Shown here piece after piece: positions 1-5,401 of a stretch of DNA of 5,755 nt (the first letter of the stretch is position 1; each line of letters starts with the position of its first letter). The translations under genes were made by a program, and so were the position numbers. Origin of the DNA: a bacterium (GTDB taxonomy: Bacteria; UBP15; UBA6099; DSWB01); assembly GCA_020061125.1 (NCBI GenBank), contig JAGUYV010000494.1:1-5755 (forward strand), in the 5' to 3' direction. The notes beneath the pieces are model-generated. The model did no database searches and was not told where the DNA came from. It was given only the letters and a program-made list of their open reading frames with translations.

Positions 1-570
1 ACACCGGATGTCTCGCCCCTTGCTCTCGGACACGAATTTCTGGATCAGCACATTCTGCTGCCCGGCCTGAAGGGTCTCGACGATGGCCTGCGCGATGTCC
101 GCAGTCTCGGCCAGGATCACCCCCACGCCCTGGGTGCCTTCGAGCAACTTGATGATCACCGGCGCGCCGCCCGCCATTTCGATGGCCGGAAGCACGCTGC
201 CGCGGTCCCGCACAAACGCGGTGGCGGGCATGCCCAGATCGTGACGGCTGAAAATCTGGGCCGCGCGCAGTTTGTCTCGCGACAGGTTGATGGACTGCGA
301 GGTGTTGAGAGTGAACACGCCCATCTGTTCATAGTGGCGCACGACCGCGGTCCCGAAAAATGTGACGGACGCGCCGATGCGCGGGATCACTGCGTCGCAT
401 TTACGCAGCGGCTTGCCGTCATAAAGCAGCGCGGGCTTCTGCTTTTCGATGAAAATGGAAAAGCGCAGGGTGTCGAGCACGCGCACTTCGTGGCCGCGGT
501 CACGGGCCGCCTGCTTGAGGCGCGAGGCGGTGTGGCCTCTGGCGTTGCGGGACAGGATGTAAATGCGCAT
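1..570 (-). CDS. rimK: RimK-type ATP-grasp alpha-L-glutamate ligase (partial, N-terminal 190 residues)
   Basis: The product resembles E. coli RimK, which adds glutamate residues to the C-terminus of ribosomal protein S6 using ATP in the cytoplasm. The visible 190 residues align with E. coli RimK almost without gaps from the first residue (MRIYILSR against MKIAILSR). Shared landmarks are DAVIPRIG (59-66), the F-G-T-A segment (72-75), RDK (98-100), GGAPVIIK with the ATP-grasp lysine K141, and the glycine-rich loop EGTQGVG (144-150). The last visible residues, GRDIRC, match GCDIRC of E. coli. The family is about 300 residues long, so the metal-binding part of the ATP-grasp domain lies beyond the left edge. 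The ATG at 568-570 is supported by GGAG at 578-581, seven bases upstream. The gene is transcribed away from the phosphodiesterase gene. Membership is clear; the true substrate (S6, or another acceptor as in other RimK-like ligases) is inferred. Confidence 0.93.
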   Translation of the reverse strand, partial: MRIYILSRNARGHTASRLKQAARDRGHEVRVLDTLRFSIFIEKQKPALLYDGKPLRKCDAVIPRIGASVTFFGTAVVRHYEQMGVFTLNTSQSINLSRDKLRAAQIFSRHDLGMPATAFVRDRGSVLPAIEMAGGAPVIIKLLEGTQGVGVILAETADIAQAIVETLQAGQQNVLIQKFVSESKGRDIRC

Positions 571-653
571 TGCAGAACTCCGCGATGACCTTTTTGCCCG
601 CCGCGCCGCGCCGGGATAACCGCAGGGGCCGCTTGAGACCCGGTTCTGGCTAC

Positions 654-681
654 ATTATGCGGCGCGCGCCGGGCGTGTCAA
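654..681 (-). promoter_or_regulatory. sigma-70-type promoter for rimK
   Basis: Read on the minus strand there is a perfect -35 box TTGACA (676-681), a 16-base spacer and a CATAAT -10 box (654-659, five of six consensus bases). Transcription would begin near 647, giving a leader of roughly 77 bases before the rimK ATG. It sits back to back with the promoter of the divergent phosphodiesterase gene. Confidence 0.7.
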
Positions 682-708
682 TCGCGGCCGGGCATTCGAA
701 AAAACCGG

Positions 709-736
709 TTCCCATTTGCCACGCCGCAGTTATAAT
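709..736 (+). promoter_or_regulatory. sigma-70-type promoter for the secreted phosphodiesterase gene
   Basis: A perfect TATAAT -10 box lies at 731-736. The best -35 is TTCCCA at 709-714 (four of six bases) with a 16-base spacer. A TTGCCA at 716-721 is too close to the -10 box to act as its -35. The start of transcription would be near 743, only about 26 bases before the ATG at 769. AAGG at 753-756 is a weak, rather distant ribosome binding site. Confidence 0.6.
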
Positions 737-768
737 GATCGCATCTTGAATGAAGGCGGTATCCCCGG

Positions 769-1605
769 ATGAATCAGGCGTTGAAACACTTTGGTTGGGT
801 CTGCGTTGCTGTTGTCATGACATTCCTGGCCGTGTCCGGCGCGCATGCCGCGAAAAAACCCCTGGACATCCGGTTTATCACATACAACATCTGCGCGCTG
901 CCGGACCTTGTCACCGTGGAGCGGGATCTGGCGCCTGCTGAAAAGCGCATGCCCGTAATTGGAGAGAAGCTTAAAGCATACGAAATCATCGGCGTGCAGG
1001 AAGCCTTCATCCAGGAGCGGTTCCTCATGGAGCGCCGCCTGCAGGTGTATTATGCGGTGTACGGCGGCGCCACGGGCCGCGTGCGCACTCCGGGCAGCGG
1101 CGTGGCCATCTTCTCGAAATGGCGGCCCGTGAAATCCGTATATGAAAAGTGGGAACAGTCCAAAGGATACGACAGCTTGAGCGGCAAGGGCTTTGTCATG
1201 GCCACGATTCCCATCACGGACGGACTGGCCGTTGATGTGTACGACTTCCACGCCCAAGCCGGGAACCCCGAAATCCGCACCACGAATTACCATCAACTCG
1301 ACACCGCCCTGCAGCGTTATTCCATCGGCACGGGCCGCCCCATCGTGGTCATGGGCGACTTCAACTGCGAGGTGGACGAGCCGGAATGCGACTGGTTCAT
1401 CGCCAAGCATGGCCTGATTCATGCAGCGGGCGCAGGAGTAGACAAGAGCGCCATTGACCACATCTTTTTCAACGAGAACAATTCCGGCTGGAAAATCTCG
1501 GTTCTCAATGCCGGATTCGAATTCACCAAACCGTTTCATGGACAGAAGCTGTCGGACCACGACGCCTTCGCCGCCACCCTGCGATTCGAGAAAATCGCCA
1601 GGTAA
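769..1605 (+). CDS. secreted endonuclease/exonuclease/phosphatase-fold phosphodiesterase, sphingomyelinase C-like
   Basis: This 278-residue protein has a Sec signal peptide: a short basic start, a hydrophobic stretch at about 8-23, and an AHA-A cleavage site after residue 27. It should act in the periplasm or outside the cell. The mature part shows the motifs of the Mg-dependent EEP (DNase I-like) fold in order: TYN with N40, QE with E78, SGVAIFSKW (110-118), DFH with H161, GDFN with D197 and N199, IDHIF (229-233), and SDH with D263 and H264. The DSLSGKGF segment (135-142) and the HAQAG after H161 resemble bacterial sphingomyelinase C and neutral sphingomyelinases more than exonuclease III or DNase I. 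A phospholipid or sphingolipid phosphodiesterase is therefore the best guess, though a nuclease or other phosphodiesterase is possible. All core catalytic residues appear present. It is a single-gene unit convergent with the aldolase gene. Confidence 0.85.
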   Translation: MNQALKHFGWVCVAVVMTFLAVSGAHAAKKPLDIRFITYNICALPDLVTVERDLAPAEKRMPVIGEKLKAYEIIGVQEAFIQERFLMERRLQVYYAVYGGATGRVRTPGSGVAIFSKWRPVKSVYEKWEQSKGYDSLSGKGFVMATIPITDGLAVDVYDFHAQAGNPEIRTTNYHQLDTALQRYSIGTGRPIVVMGDFNCEVDEPECDWFIAKHGLIHAAGAGVDKSAIDHIFFNENNSGWKISVLNAGFEFTKPFHGQKLSDHDAFAATLRFEKIAR

Positions 1606-1663
1606 CTGCCGCAGGCGGCGGGATGTCCTTCTTCCGCATTCAAACCCGAGCGCATGCGCCTAA

Positions 1664-1707
1664 GCGCAAAAAGCCGCGCCCTTGAGGGCGCGGCTTCGGT
1701 TTTGCGC
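1664..1707 (-). terminator. Rho-independent terminator between convergent genes (aldolase, probably also the phosphodiesterase)
   Basis: An 11-bp perfect stem, 1671-1681 with 1686-1696, encloses a TTGA loop. On the minus strand the stem runs straight into a TTTTT run, which is ideal for ending the aldolase transcript whose stop codon is at 1725. On the plus strand a TTTT (1700-1703) follows after three bases. The outer arms GCGCAAAA (1664-1671) and TTTTGCGC (1700-1707) can also pair, leaving a four-base bulge, so the element probably works in both directions. Confidence 0.85.
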
Positions 1708-1724
1708 GGTTGGTGCGGCGCGGA

Positions 1725-3098
1725 TCAGATGCCCGCGGGCTTGGGAGCCTTGATGCGCGGCGGCTTGACTTTCTCGTTCACCAGCTCCTTGGTGTTCACG
1801 GCGTTGAGCTGCTTGAACAGAAACTCGAACTTGTCCGCGAGCTGCGCGCGCAGTTTGGCCTTTGTTTCCTCGGGCGCGTTGTACAAATCGAGTTTTGTGG
1901 GACCCCAGGCTTTCTTGCGGGTTTTGTAATAGAACTGTTCCGGGGTCTGGCCTTCCTTTTTCTCGTTCGCGCAGTTTTCATCGAGCCACTTGTACATCTT
2001 GTCCTTGATGTCAGCGGGGAAGTCCGGGGATTCGAGCAGGATGTTCTGGAAGCCCGTGGCCAGGTGCACCTCGGAGGTCTTTGTGCGGGGGAAGTGATGG
2101 AAAGCGTCGTCGGGAAGAGTGCTGGCGCCATGCTGCACGCAGCCGGAGAGGCCGTATTTCTCGATGGCGAGAGTGGACAGCTTCTCGAGGGTGTCGAAGT
2201 CAATCTTGACATCCGCTACGGACCCGTCGGGCAGGGGCACGCCGCCGTGGGTTGTGCCGGTCTGCACGCTCAATTTGCTCAACCCGGCAAGCCCGGCGGG
2301 CAGGGAGTTCATATAGCCCTGCATGTAGGCGTCGAGCTCTTCGGCGGTGGTGTTCTGGTCGCCGATTTCGCCGATCTCGCCGCCCGTGGACACGGTCACG
2401 CCAGCAGGCTCGTTGGCGCGGATGAATTCGGTGAGGGCCGCGGCCACCTGGTAGTTGTCCCGCTGCTGCTCGTCAATGGTGGGGCGCGACAGATCCACCA
2501 GCGTGCTGGTGTCCAGATCAATGTTGAAGAACCCGGCTTCGATGGAGTCCTTGATGAGCTGTCGGATTTTGTCCACGGCGCCCATCTTGTCGGCCTTGAA
2601 GTCCTTGGCCGCGACCTGATAGTGGTCTCCCTGAATGAAGAGCGGGCCGCGGAACCCTTCCTTGATAGCCGCGGCCATGATGACCGGCGCCAGCTCCGCG
2701 GGCGGCTGGAAGGTGTAGCCCTGTTCACTCTTTGCGATCTCGAAGATCACGGCCAGGGTGCCGGTTTTGAGGCAGGTGGAGAAGATGGCGCGGCTCATGT
2801 CGTAGCTGAAACCGCGGATGTTGATGGCGGGCACGGAGATATTGGAATACTCCTTGCGGCCCGCGGCCATGTACAGGTCGTGGATGCTGGCCAGTGTGAT
2901 GCCCAGGCTCTGGCCCGCCTCGCGGATGACCCAGCGCACGGCGTTCTTGACCACTTCGCTCGGGTTGAAGATGGCTTCCATCACCAGTTCGTCCATGGCG
3001 CCGCGCAGTGCGGCTTCATCCAGGACCTTGACATCGTCGGCCAGAATCTCCAACTTGCCCTGCAGGAAACTTTTCATTTCATTGGTGTCTTTGAACAA
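1725..3098 (-). CDS. class II fructose-bisphosphate aldolase family protein, divergent, with long C-terminal extension
   Basis: This is a 457-residue cytoplasmic protein of the zinc-dependent class II aldolase family, which cleaves or forms sugar bisphosphates through dihydroxyacetone phosphate. Numbered from the TTG start, the landmarks are QGDHYQ with D158 and H159 (catalytic Asp and first zinc His), NIDLDTS (192-198), GGEIGEIG with E241 (the class II EGE-type loop), TGTTHGG with H284 (second zinc His, compare GTSHG), and VQHGAS with H323 (third zinc His, compare HGGSG). Canonical class II FBAs have about 285-360 residues. Here about 110 residues follow the barrel, ending in a Lys/Pro-rich tail (KVKPPRIKAPKP). 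The start is TTG at 3096-3098, because AAAGGAGGG lies six bases upstream. An in-frame ATG at 3153-3155 overlaps the -10 box and is unlikely. KbaZ/GatZ-like proteins are distant alternatives, so the exact substrate is uncertain. Confidence 0.85.
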   Translation of the reverse strand: MFKDTNEMKSFLQGKLEILADDVKVLDEAALRGAMDELVMEAIFNPSEVVKNAVRWVIREAGQSLGITLASIHDLYMAAGRKEYSNISVPAINIRGFSYDMSRAIFSTCLKTGTLAVIFEIAKSEQGYTFQPPAELAPVIMAAAIKEGFRGPLFIQGDHYQVAAKDFKADKMGAVDKIRQLIKDSIEAGFFNIDLDTSTLVDLSRPTIDEQQRDNYQVAAALTEFIRANEPAGVTVSTGGEIGEIGDQNTTAEELDAYMQGYMNSLPAGLAGLSKLSVQTGTTHGGVPLPDGSVADVKIDFDTLEKLSTLAIEKYGLSGCVQHGASTLPDDAFHHFPRTKTSEVHLATGFQNILLESPDFPADIKDKMYKWLDENCANEKKEGQTPEQFYYKTRKKAWGPTKLDLYNAPEETKAKLRAQLADKFEFLFKQLNAVNTKELVNEKVKPPRIKAPKPAGI

Positions 3099-3104
3099 AG
3101 CAAT

Positions 3105-3113
3105 CCCTCCTTT
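3105..3113 (-). promoter_or_regulatory. strong Shine-Dalgarno site that sets the TTG start of the aldolase
   Basis: On the minus strand AAAGGAGGG (3113 down to 3105) is separated by six bases from TTG (3098-3096). The next in-frame codons (Phe-Lys-Asp-Thr) begin the conserved protein, while the residues encoded upstream are a GC-rich leader with no family resemblance. This placement is much better than for any nearby ATG. Confidence 0.8.
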
Positions 3114-3123
3114 GTATGGGGCG

Positions 3124-3141
3124 GCGGGCGCGCACGCCCGC
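3124..3141 (-). promoter_or_regulatory. GC-rich stem-loop in the aldolase mRNA leader
   Basis: A perfect 7-bp stem, GCGGGCG (3124-3130) with CGCCCGC (3135-3141), and a four-base loop sits between the predicted -10 box and the ribosome binding site. It has no T-run, so it is not a typical terminator. It may stabilise the mRNA or modulate translation; that role is inferred only from its position. Confidence 0.5.
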
Positions 3142-3153
3142 GTGTCGGTCTCC

Positions 3154-3159
3154 ATTATA
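3154..3159 (-). promoter_or_regulatory. -10 box of the aldolase promoter
   Basis: A perfect TATAAT read on the minus strand lies 55 bases upstream of the TTG start. No good -35 stands at 16-18 bases. TTGAAG (3181-3186) resembles a -35 but would need a 21-base spacer. Transcription may therefore rely on an activator or on the strong -10 alone. Confidence 0.5.
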
Positions 3160-3193
3160 TCTTACTTGGCGTGTGTTAGCCTTCAATGAAAAT

Positions 3194-3225
3194 CGGGAAA
3201 AACAGGAGGCGCTTGCGCCTTCCCG
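3194..3225 (-). terminator. probable terminator of tetR
   Basis: Just beyond the tetR stop codon, minus-strand RNA can form AGGCGC/GCGCCT (3207-3212 with 3215-3220, realistically 5 bp with a four-base loop), followed after four bases by TTTTT. Outer segments CGGGAA (3194-3199) and TTCCCG (3220-3225) are also complementary, which would instead give a longer interrupted stem. Termination may be partial, so some read-through into the aldolase gene cannot be excluded. Confidence 0.5.
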
Positions 3226-3244
3226 GTTAATTTCATGAAATCAT

Positions 3245-3811
3245 TCAGGTCAGCGACCCCTGGATGGTGAGGCGCGCCATGGCCATGCCCGCCTGCCGCA
3301 GGCTCTGGGGCCTGCCGGTGAGCATGCGGGAGGCGCACACGGCGTGCACGCACCCGAGCAGAGCCAGGGCCAGGCGCTCGGGATCTGTGTCCGCGCGCAG
3401 CGCGCCGTGCCCGATGGCTTCGAGCGCCATGGCTTTGAGTTCGGACTGCAGGCGCAGGGTGATAAGTTCGAGCTTTTCGGCCAGACGGCGGCTGCCCGCC
3501 ACGAGATCTCCCTGAAACAGGAGCCGGTAATAACCCGGCCTGGCGTCCAGGAGATCGAACAGCGCCCGCAGAAACAGCGCGATGCGTTCGAGAGCCGCGC
3601 CGCGGGCCGGATCCGGAAGCAGATCGAGCACGGCGCGGCTGGCCTCGTCCAGCGCCGCGCCCACAAGCATCTCCATGCTGCGGTAATGCTTGAAAAGGGC
3701 CGCCCCGGATACCCCCGACTCGGCGGCGATGCGCGCGGTGGTCACGCCCCGTGAGCCATGCTCGGCCGCAATCCGCTCCACCGCGGCCCGAATCTCTTCC
3801 TTGCGCCCCAT
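3245..3811 (-). CDS. TetR/AcrR-family transcriptional regulator
   Basis: This 188-residue protein has the size and layout of TetR-family repressors: an N-terminal DNA-binding domain and a helical ligand-binding and dimerisation domain. The helix-turn-helix is clear at about residues 24-48 (VTTARIAAESGVSGAALFKHY, where T-IA--AGVS and the LF-HY recognition-helix end are family hallmarks). The C-terminal part (about 50-188) is Ala/Leu-rich and helical, and gives no clue to the ligand. The ATG at 3809-3811 is supported by GAGGA at 3818-3822, six bases away. The gene has its own promoter with an operator-like dyad downstream of the -10 box, which suggests autorepression. It is divergent from the epimerase gene and precedes the aldolase on the same strand, so either may be a target, but this is inference. 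An alternative minus-strand frame over the same region has no family features and is a GC-rich shadow. Confidence 0.9.
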   Translation of the reverse strand: MGRKEEIRAAVERIAAEHGSRGVTTARIAAESGVSGAALFKHYRSMEMLVGAALDEASRAVLDLLPDPARGAALERIALFLRALFDLLDARPGYYRLLFQGDLVAGSRRLAEKLELITLRLQSELKAMALEAIGHGALRADTDPERLALALLGCVHAVCASRMLTGRPQSLRQAGMAMARLTIQGSLT

Positions 3812-3830
3812 TCTGTTTCCTCATTTTCAA

Positions 3831-3854
3831 TTAGTTAGTTATTACTTACTTACC
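3831..3854. promoter_or_regulatory. TTAG/TTAC repeat dyad, likely TetR operator
   Basis: Two TTAG units (3831-3838) lead into TTACTTACTTACC (3842-3854). Around an axis between 3841 and 3842 the half-sites are complementary at 8 of 11 positions. The element lies directly downstream of the predicted tetR -10 box and covers the expected transcription start, the usual site for an autorepressing TetR protein. The assignment to this TetR product is inferred. Confidence 0.6.
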
Positions 3855-3856
3855 AT

Positions 3857-3884
3857 TTTATACAAAAAAAACCTCGAAAGCAAA
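3857..3884 (-). promoter_or_regulatory. promoter for tetR
   Basis: On the minus strand TATAAA (3857-3862, five of six bases) stands 16 bases after a weak -35, TTTGCT (3879-3884). A run of eight T residues lies within the spacer. The transcript would start near 3850, inside the operator-like dyad. Confidence 0.5.
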
Positions 3885-3932
3885 GGGTTTTATAAACAAG
3901 CCAATAGGCGGCGGCGCATTTTCCCGTATTTT

Positions 3933-3964
3933 TTGCAATTTCCCGAACCGGCTCGCGGTATGAT
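3933..3964 (+). promoter_or_regulatory. possible promoter for the epimerase gene
   Basis: TTGCAA (3933-3938) and TATGAT (3959-3964) resemble -35 and -10 boxes, but the spacer is 20 bases, longer than ideal. It is the best plus-strand candidate in the 238-base gap between tetR and the epimerase and would give a leader of about 80 bases. Nothing else that looks like a gene is visible in this gap. Confidence 0.3.
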
Positions 3965-4049
3965 TTTCGATATTAAAAGCAACCGGGAAACAAGGGCGCG
4001 GGAACATCTGCCCGCTCGATCCCACATCATCCAGAGGGGGGATTCCATC

Positions 4050-5264
4050 GTGGCAACAAGCAAAAAGGCGCCGGCCAAGAAAAAAGCGGCGGCGAAAAAA
4101 GCGGCGCCCGCCGCAAAAAAGAAAGCCGCGGCCAAGACCCCGGCCGCGAAAAAAGCTCCGTCTTCCAAAAAACCCGCAGCCAAAAAACAGGCGGCCCAAA
4201 AACCCGCCCCAGCCCGCGTGAATGAAAAGGTCGCCGTGGTCACGGGCGCGTGCGGGTTCGCGGGCAGCCACATGACCGATCTGCTCGTGGAAAAAGGCTA
4301 CCATGTGATCGCAACGGACCTGGACGGCGCGGACCGCAAATTCGTGAACCCGTCCGCGGAGTTCATTCCCGCGGACATCACCTCGCCCGAGTCCCTGCGC
4401 CCGCTGTTCGCCAAAAAACCCGCGCTCGTGTTCCACCCCGCGGCCGTGTTCGACTACGAAGCCCCGTGGGACCTGTGCGAACGGGTGAATGTCGGCGGCA
4501 TGAAGAACATCTGCGAGGCGTCCCTGGACGCCGGGGTCAAACGGCTGCTGCTGTTCAGCACCGTCAGCGTGTACGGATACCCCAAACCCGAGGAGCTGCC
4601 AGTGCGCGAGGACAACGCCAAGCGCCCCGGCACCAACTACGAGCGCAGCAAGTGGATGCAGGAAGAAACCGCCGTGGAATACGCCTCGCGCGGCCTTCCC
4701 ACCAGCATCGTGCGCCCCGCACCCCTGTACGGCCCGCGCAATGTCTACGGCATGGCCACCATCCTGTTTCTGATGGCCAAGTTCCCCATCCTGCCCTTCC
4801 CCGTGAACCTGGACAACCGCATGGTGGGCGTGAATGTGCGCGATGTGTGCCGCGCCGCCCTGTTCCTGGTTGACAAAAAGAAAGCCATCGGCGAAGCCTA
4901 CAATGTGATTGACAATTCGAGCTACACCATGCGCGAGTTCGCCGAGCATGTCTGCCCCCTTCTGGGCGTCAAGATTCTGCCCATCTTCATCCCGCGCGAG
5001 CTGTTCTTCCTGTTCGGCAACCAGGTCGCAGACATCTCGCGCTCGGTCGGCAAGATCTTCCACACCCGCCCGTTCGTGGAAAAGGACATGGTCTATTACC
5101 TCAAGGCCATCTACTCGTTCAGCAACGACAAGCTGCGCTCGCTCGGCTTCGAGTTCGAGTACCCGGACCTTCTCGAGGGCCTGACCGAGACCATTCAGTG
5201 GTACAGGGAAAACCACTACCTGGACCGCCGCGAACTGTGGACCAAGGTGTTCGAGCGCGTGTAA
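4050..5264 (+). CDS. extended SDR NAD-dependent epimerase/dehydratase with histone-H1-like N-terminal tail
   Basis: This 404-residue protein has two parts. Residues 2-58 are low-complexity, with 18 Lys, 22 Ala and 7 Pro and no acidic residue, like histone H1 or AlgP tails. From about 60 onward it is an extended short-chain dehydrogenase: TGACGFAG nucleotide loop (65-72), D90 for the NAD ribose, FHPAAVFDYE (128-137), the Ser/Thr group in FSTVSVYG (169-176), and catalytic Y197 and K201 in YERSK. RPAPLYGPRN follows near 222-231. Such enzymes oxidise or epimerise nucleotide sugars or sterol-like 3-hydroxy substrates; the substrate here is not evident. The GTG start at 4050 is supported by GAGGGGGG (4034-4041), eight bases upstream. 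An internal GTG at 4218, which would remove the tail, has no ribosome binding site. The frame stays open far upstream, but that stretch overlaps tetR antisense and shows no family features. A strong terminator follows. Confidence 0.88.
   Translation: MATSKKAPAKKKAAAKKAAPAAKKKAAAKTPAAKKAPSSKKPAAKKQAAQKPAPARVNEKVAVVTGACGFAGSHMTDLLVEKGYHVIATDLDGADRKFVNPSAEFIPADITSPESLRPLFAKKPALVFHPAAVFDYEAPWDLCERVNVGGMKNICEASLDAGVKRLLLFSTVSVYGYPKPEELPVREDNAKRPGTNYERSKWMQEETAVEYASRGLPTSIVRPAPLYGPRNVYGMATILFLMAKFPILPFPVNLDNRMVGVNVRDVCRAALFLVDKKKAIGEAYNVIDNSSYTMREFAEHVCPLLGVKILPIFIPRELFFLFGNQVADISRSVGKIFHTRPFVEKDMVYYLKAIYSFSNDKLRSLGFEFEYPDLLEGLTETIQWYRENHYLDRRELWTKVFERV
4062..4212 (+). repeat. low-complexity AAAAAAGC/GCGGC tract encoding the Lys/Ala tail
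   Basis: Alternating A-runs (lysine codons AAA/AAG) and GCG/GCC alanine codons make an irregular repeat of roughly 15-base units, with several AAAAAA runs. Slippage here could change the tail length in steps of a few residues. It is an internal coding repeat, not a mobile element. Confidence 0.7.
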
Positions 5265-5299
5265 GCGTGCGCCGCACAAGTCCCCGCAAGGCAAATCCG

Positions 5300-5333
5300 G
5301 CCCGCCGCGCATCACCCGCGCGGCGGGCTTTTT
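5300..5333 (+). terminator. strong Rho-independent terminator after the epimerase gene
   Basis: A perfect 11-bp GC stem (5300-5310 with 5318-5328) with a seven-base loop runs directly into TTTTT (5329-5333). It lies 36 bases after the epimerase stop codon and should insulate it from the radical SAM gene. Confidence 0.93.
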
Positions 5334-5337
5334 CATA

Positions 5338-5366
5338 TATCCACTCCGGAACCGTTGTATTATAAT
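5338..5366 (+). promoter_or_regulatory. promoter for the radical SAM gene
   Basis: A perfect TATAAT lies at 5361-5366, with a weak TATCCA (5338-5343) 17 bases upstream as the -35. The leader would be about 30 bases. Since a terminator stands just upstream, the gene needs its own promoter. Confidence 0.55.
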
Positions 5367-5401
5367 GGGTGTATCAGAACGCCCGGAGCCAGGCTGCCTT
5401 C

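Noticed and set aside
241-588. A 115-codon plus-strand frame at the left edge
   Set aside because: It is a shadow of the rimK coding strand, which aligns with E. coli RimK throughout.
776-804. Possible lipoprotein signal, because of a cysteine at residue 12 of the phosphodiesterase
   Set aside because: The cysteine sits too early in the hydrophobic segment and lacks a lipobox, while an AHA-A signal peptidase I site is present at residue 27.
730-1560. A 276-codon minus-strand frame opposite the phosphodiesterase gene
   Set aside because: The plus-strand product has a signal peptide and full catalytic motifs; the antisense frame has none.
1710-3179. A 489-codon open frame on the plus strand covering the whole aldolase gene
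   Set aside because: It is antisense to a gene with clear zinc-site motifs, has no recognisable domain or ribosome binding site, and its Gly/Val/His-rich composition is typical of GC-rich antisense frames.
3690-4049. Upstream extension of the epimerase frame by 120 codons
   Set aside because: It overlaps the start of tetR antisense and contains tetR's promoter and operator. Its residues have no domain, and the strong ribosome binding site is at the GTG of 4050.
3858-5336. A 492-codon open frame on the minus strand covering the epimerase gene
   Set aside because: Its Phe/Gly/Arg-rich stretch is simply the complement of the Lys/Ala tail, it runs through a terminator, and it has no family features.
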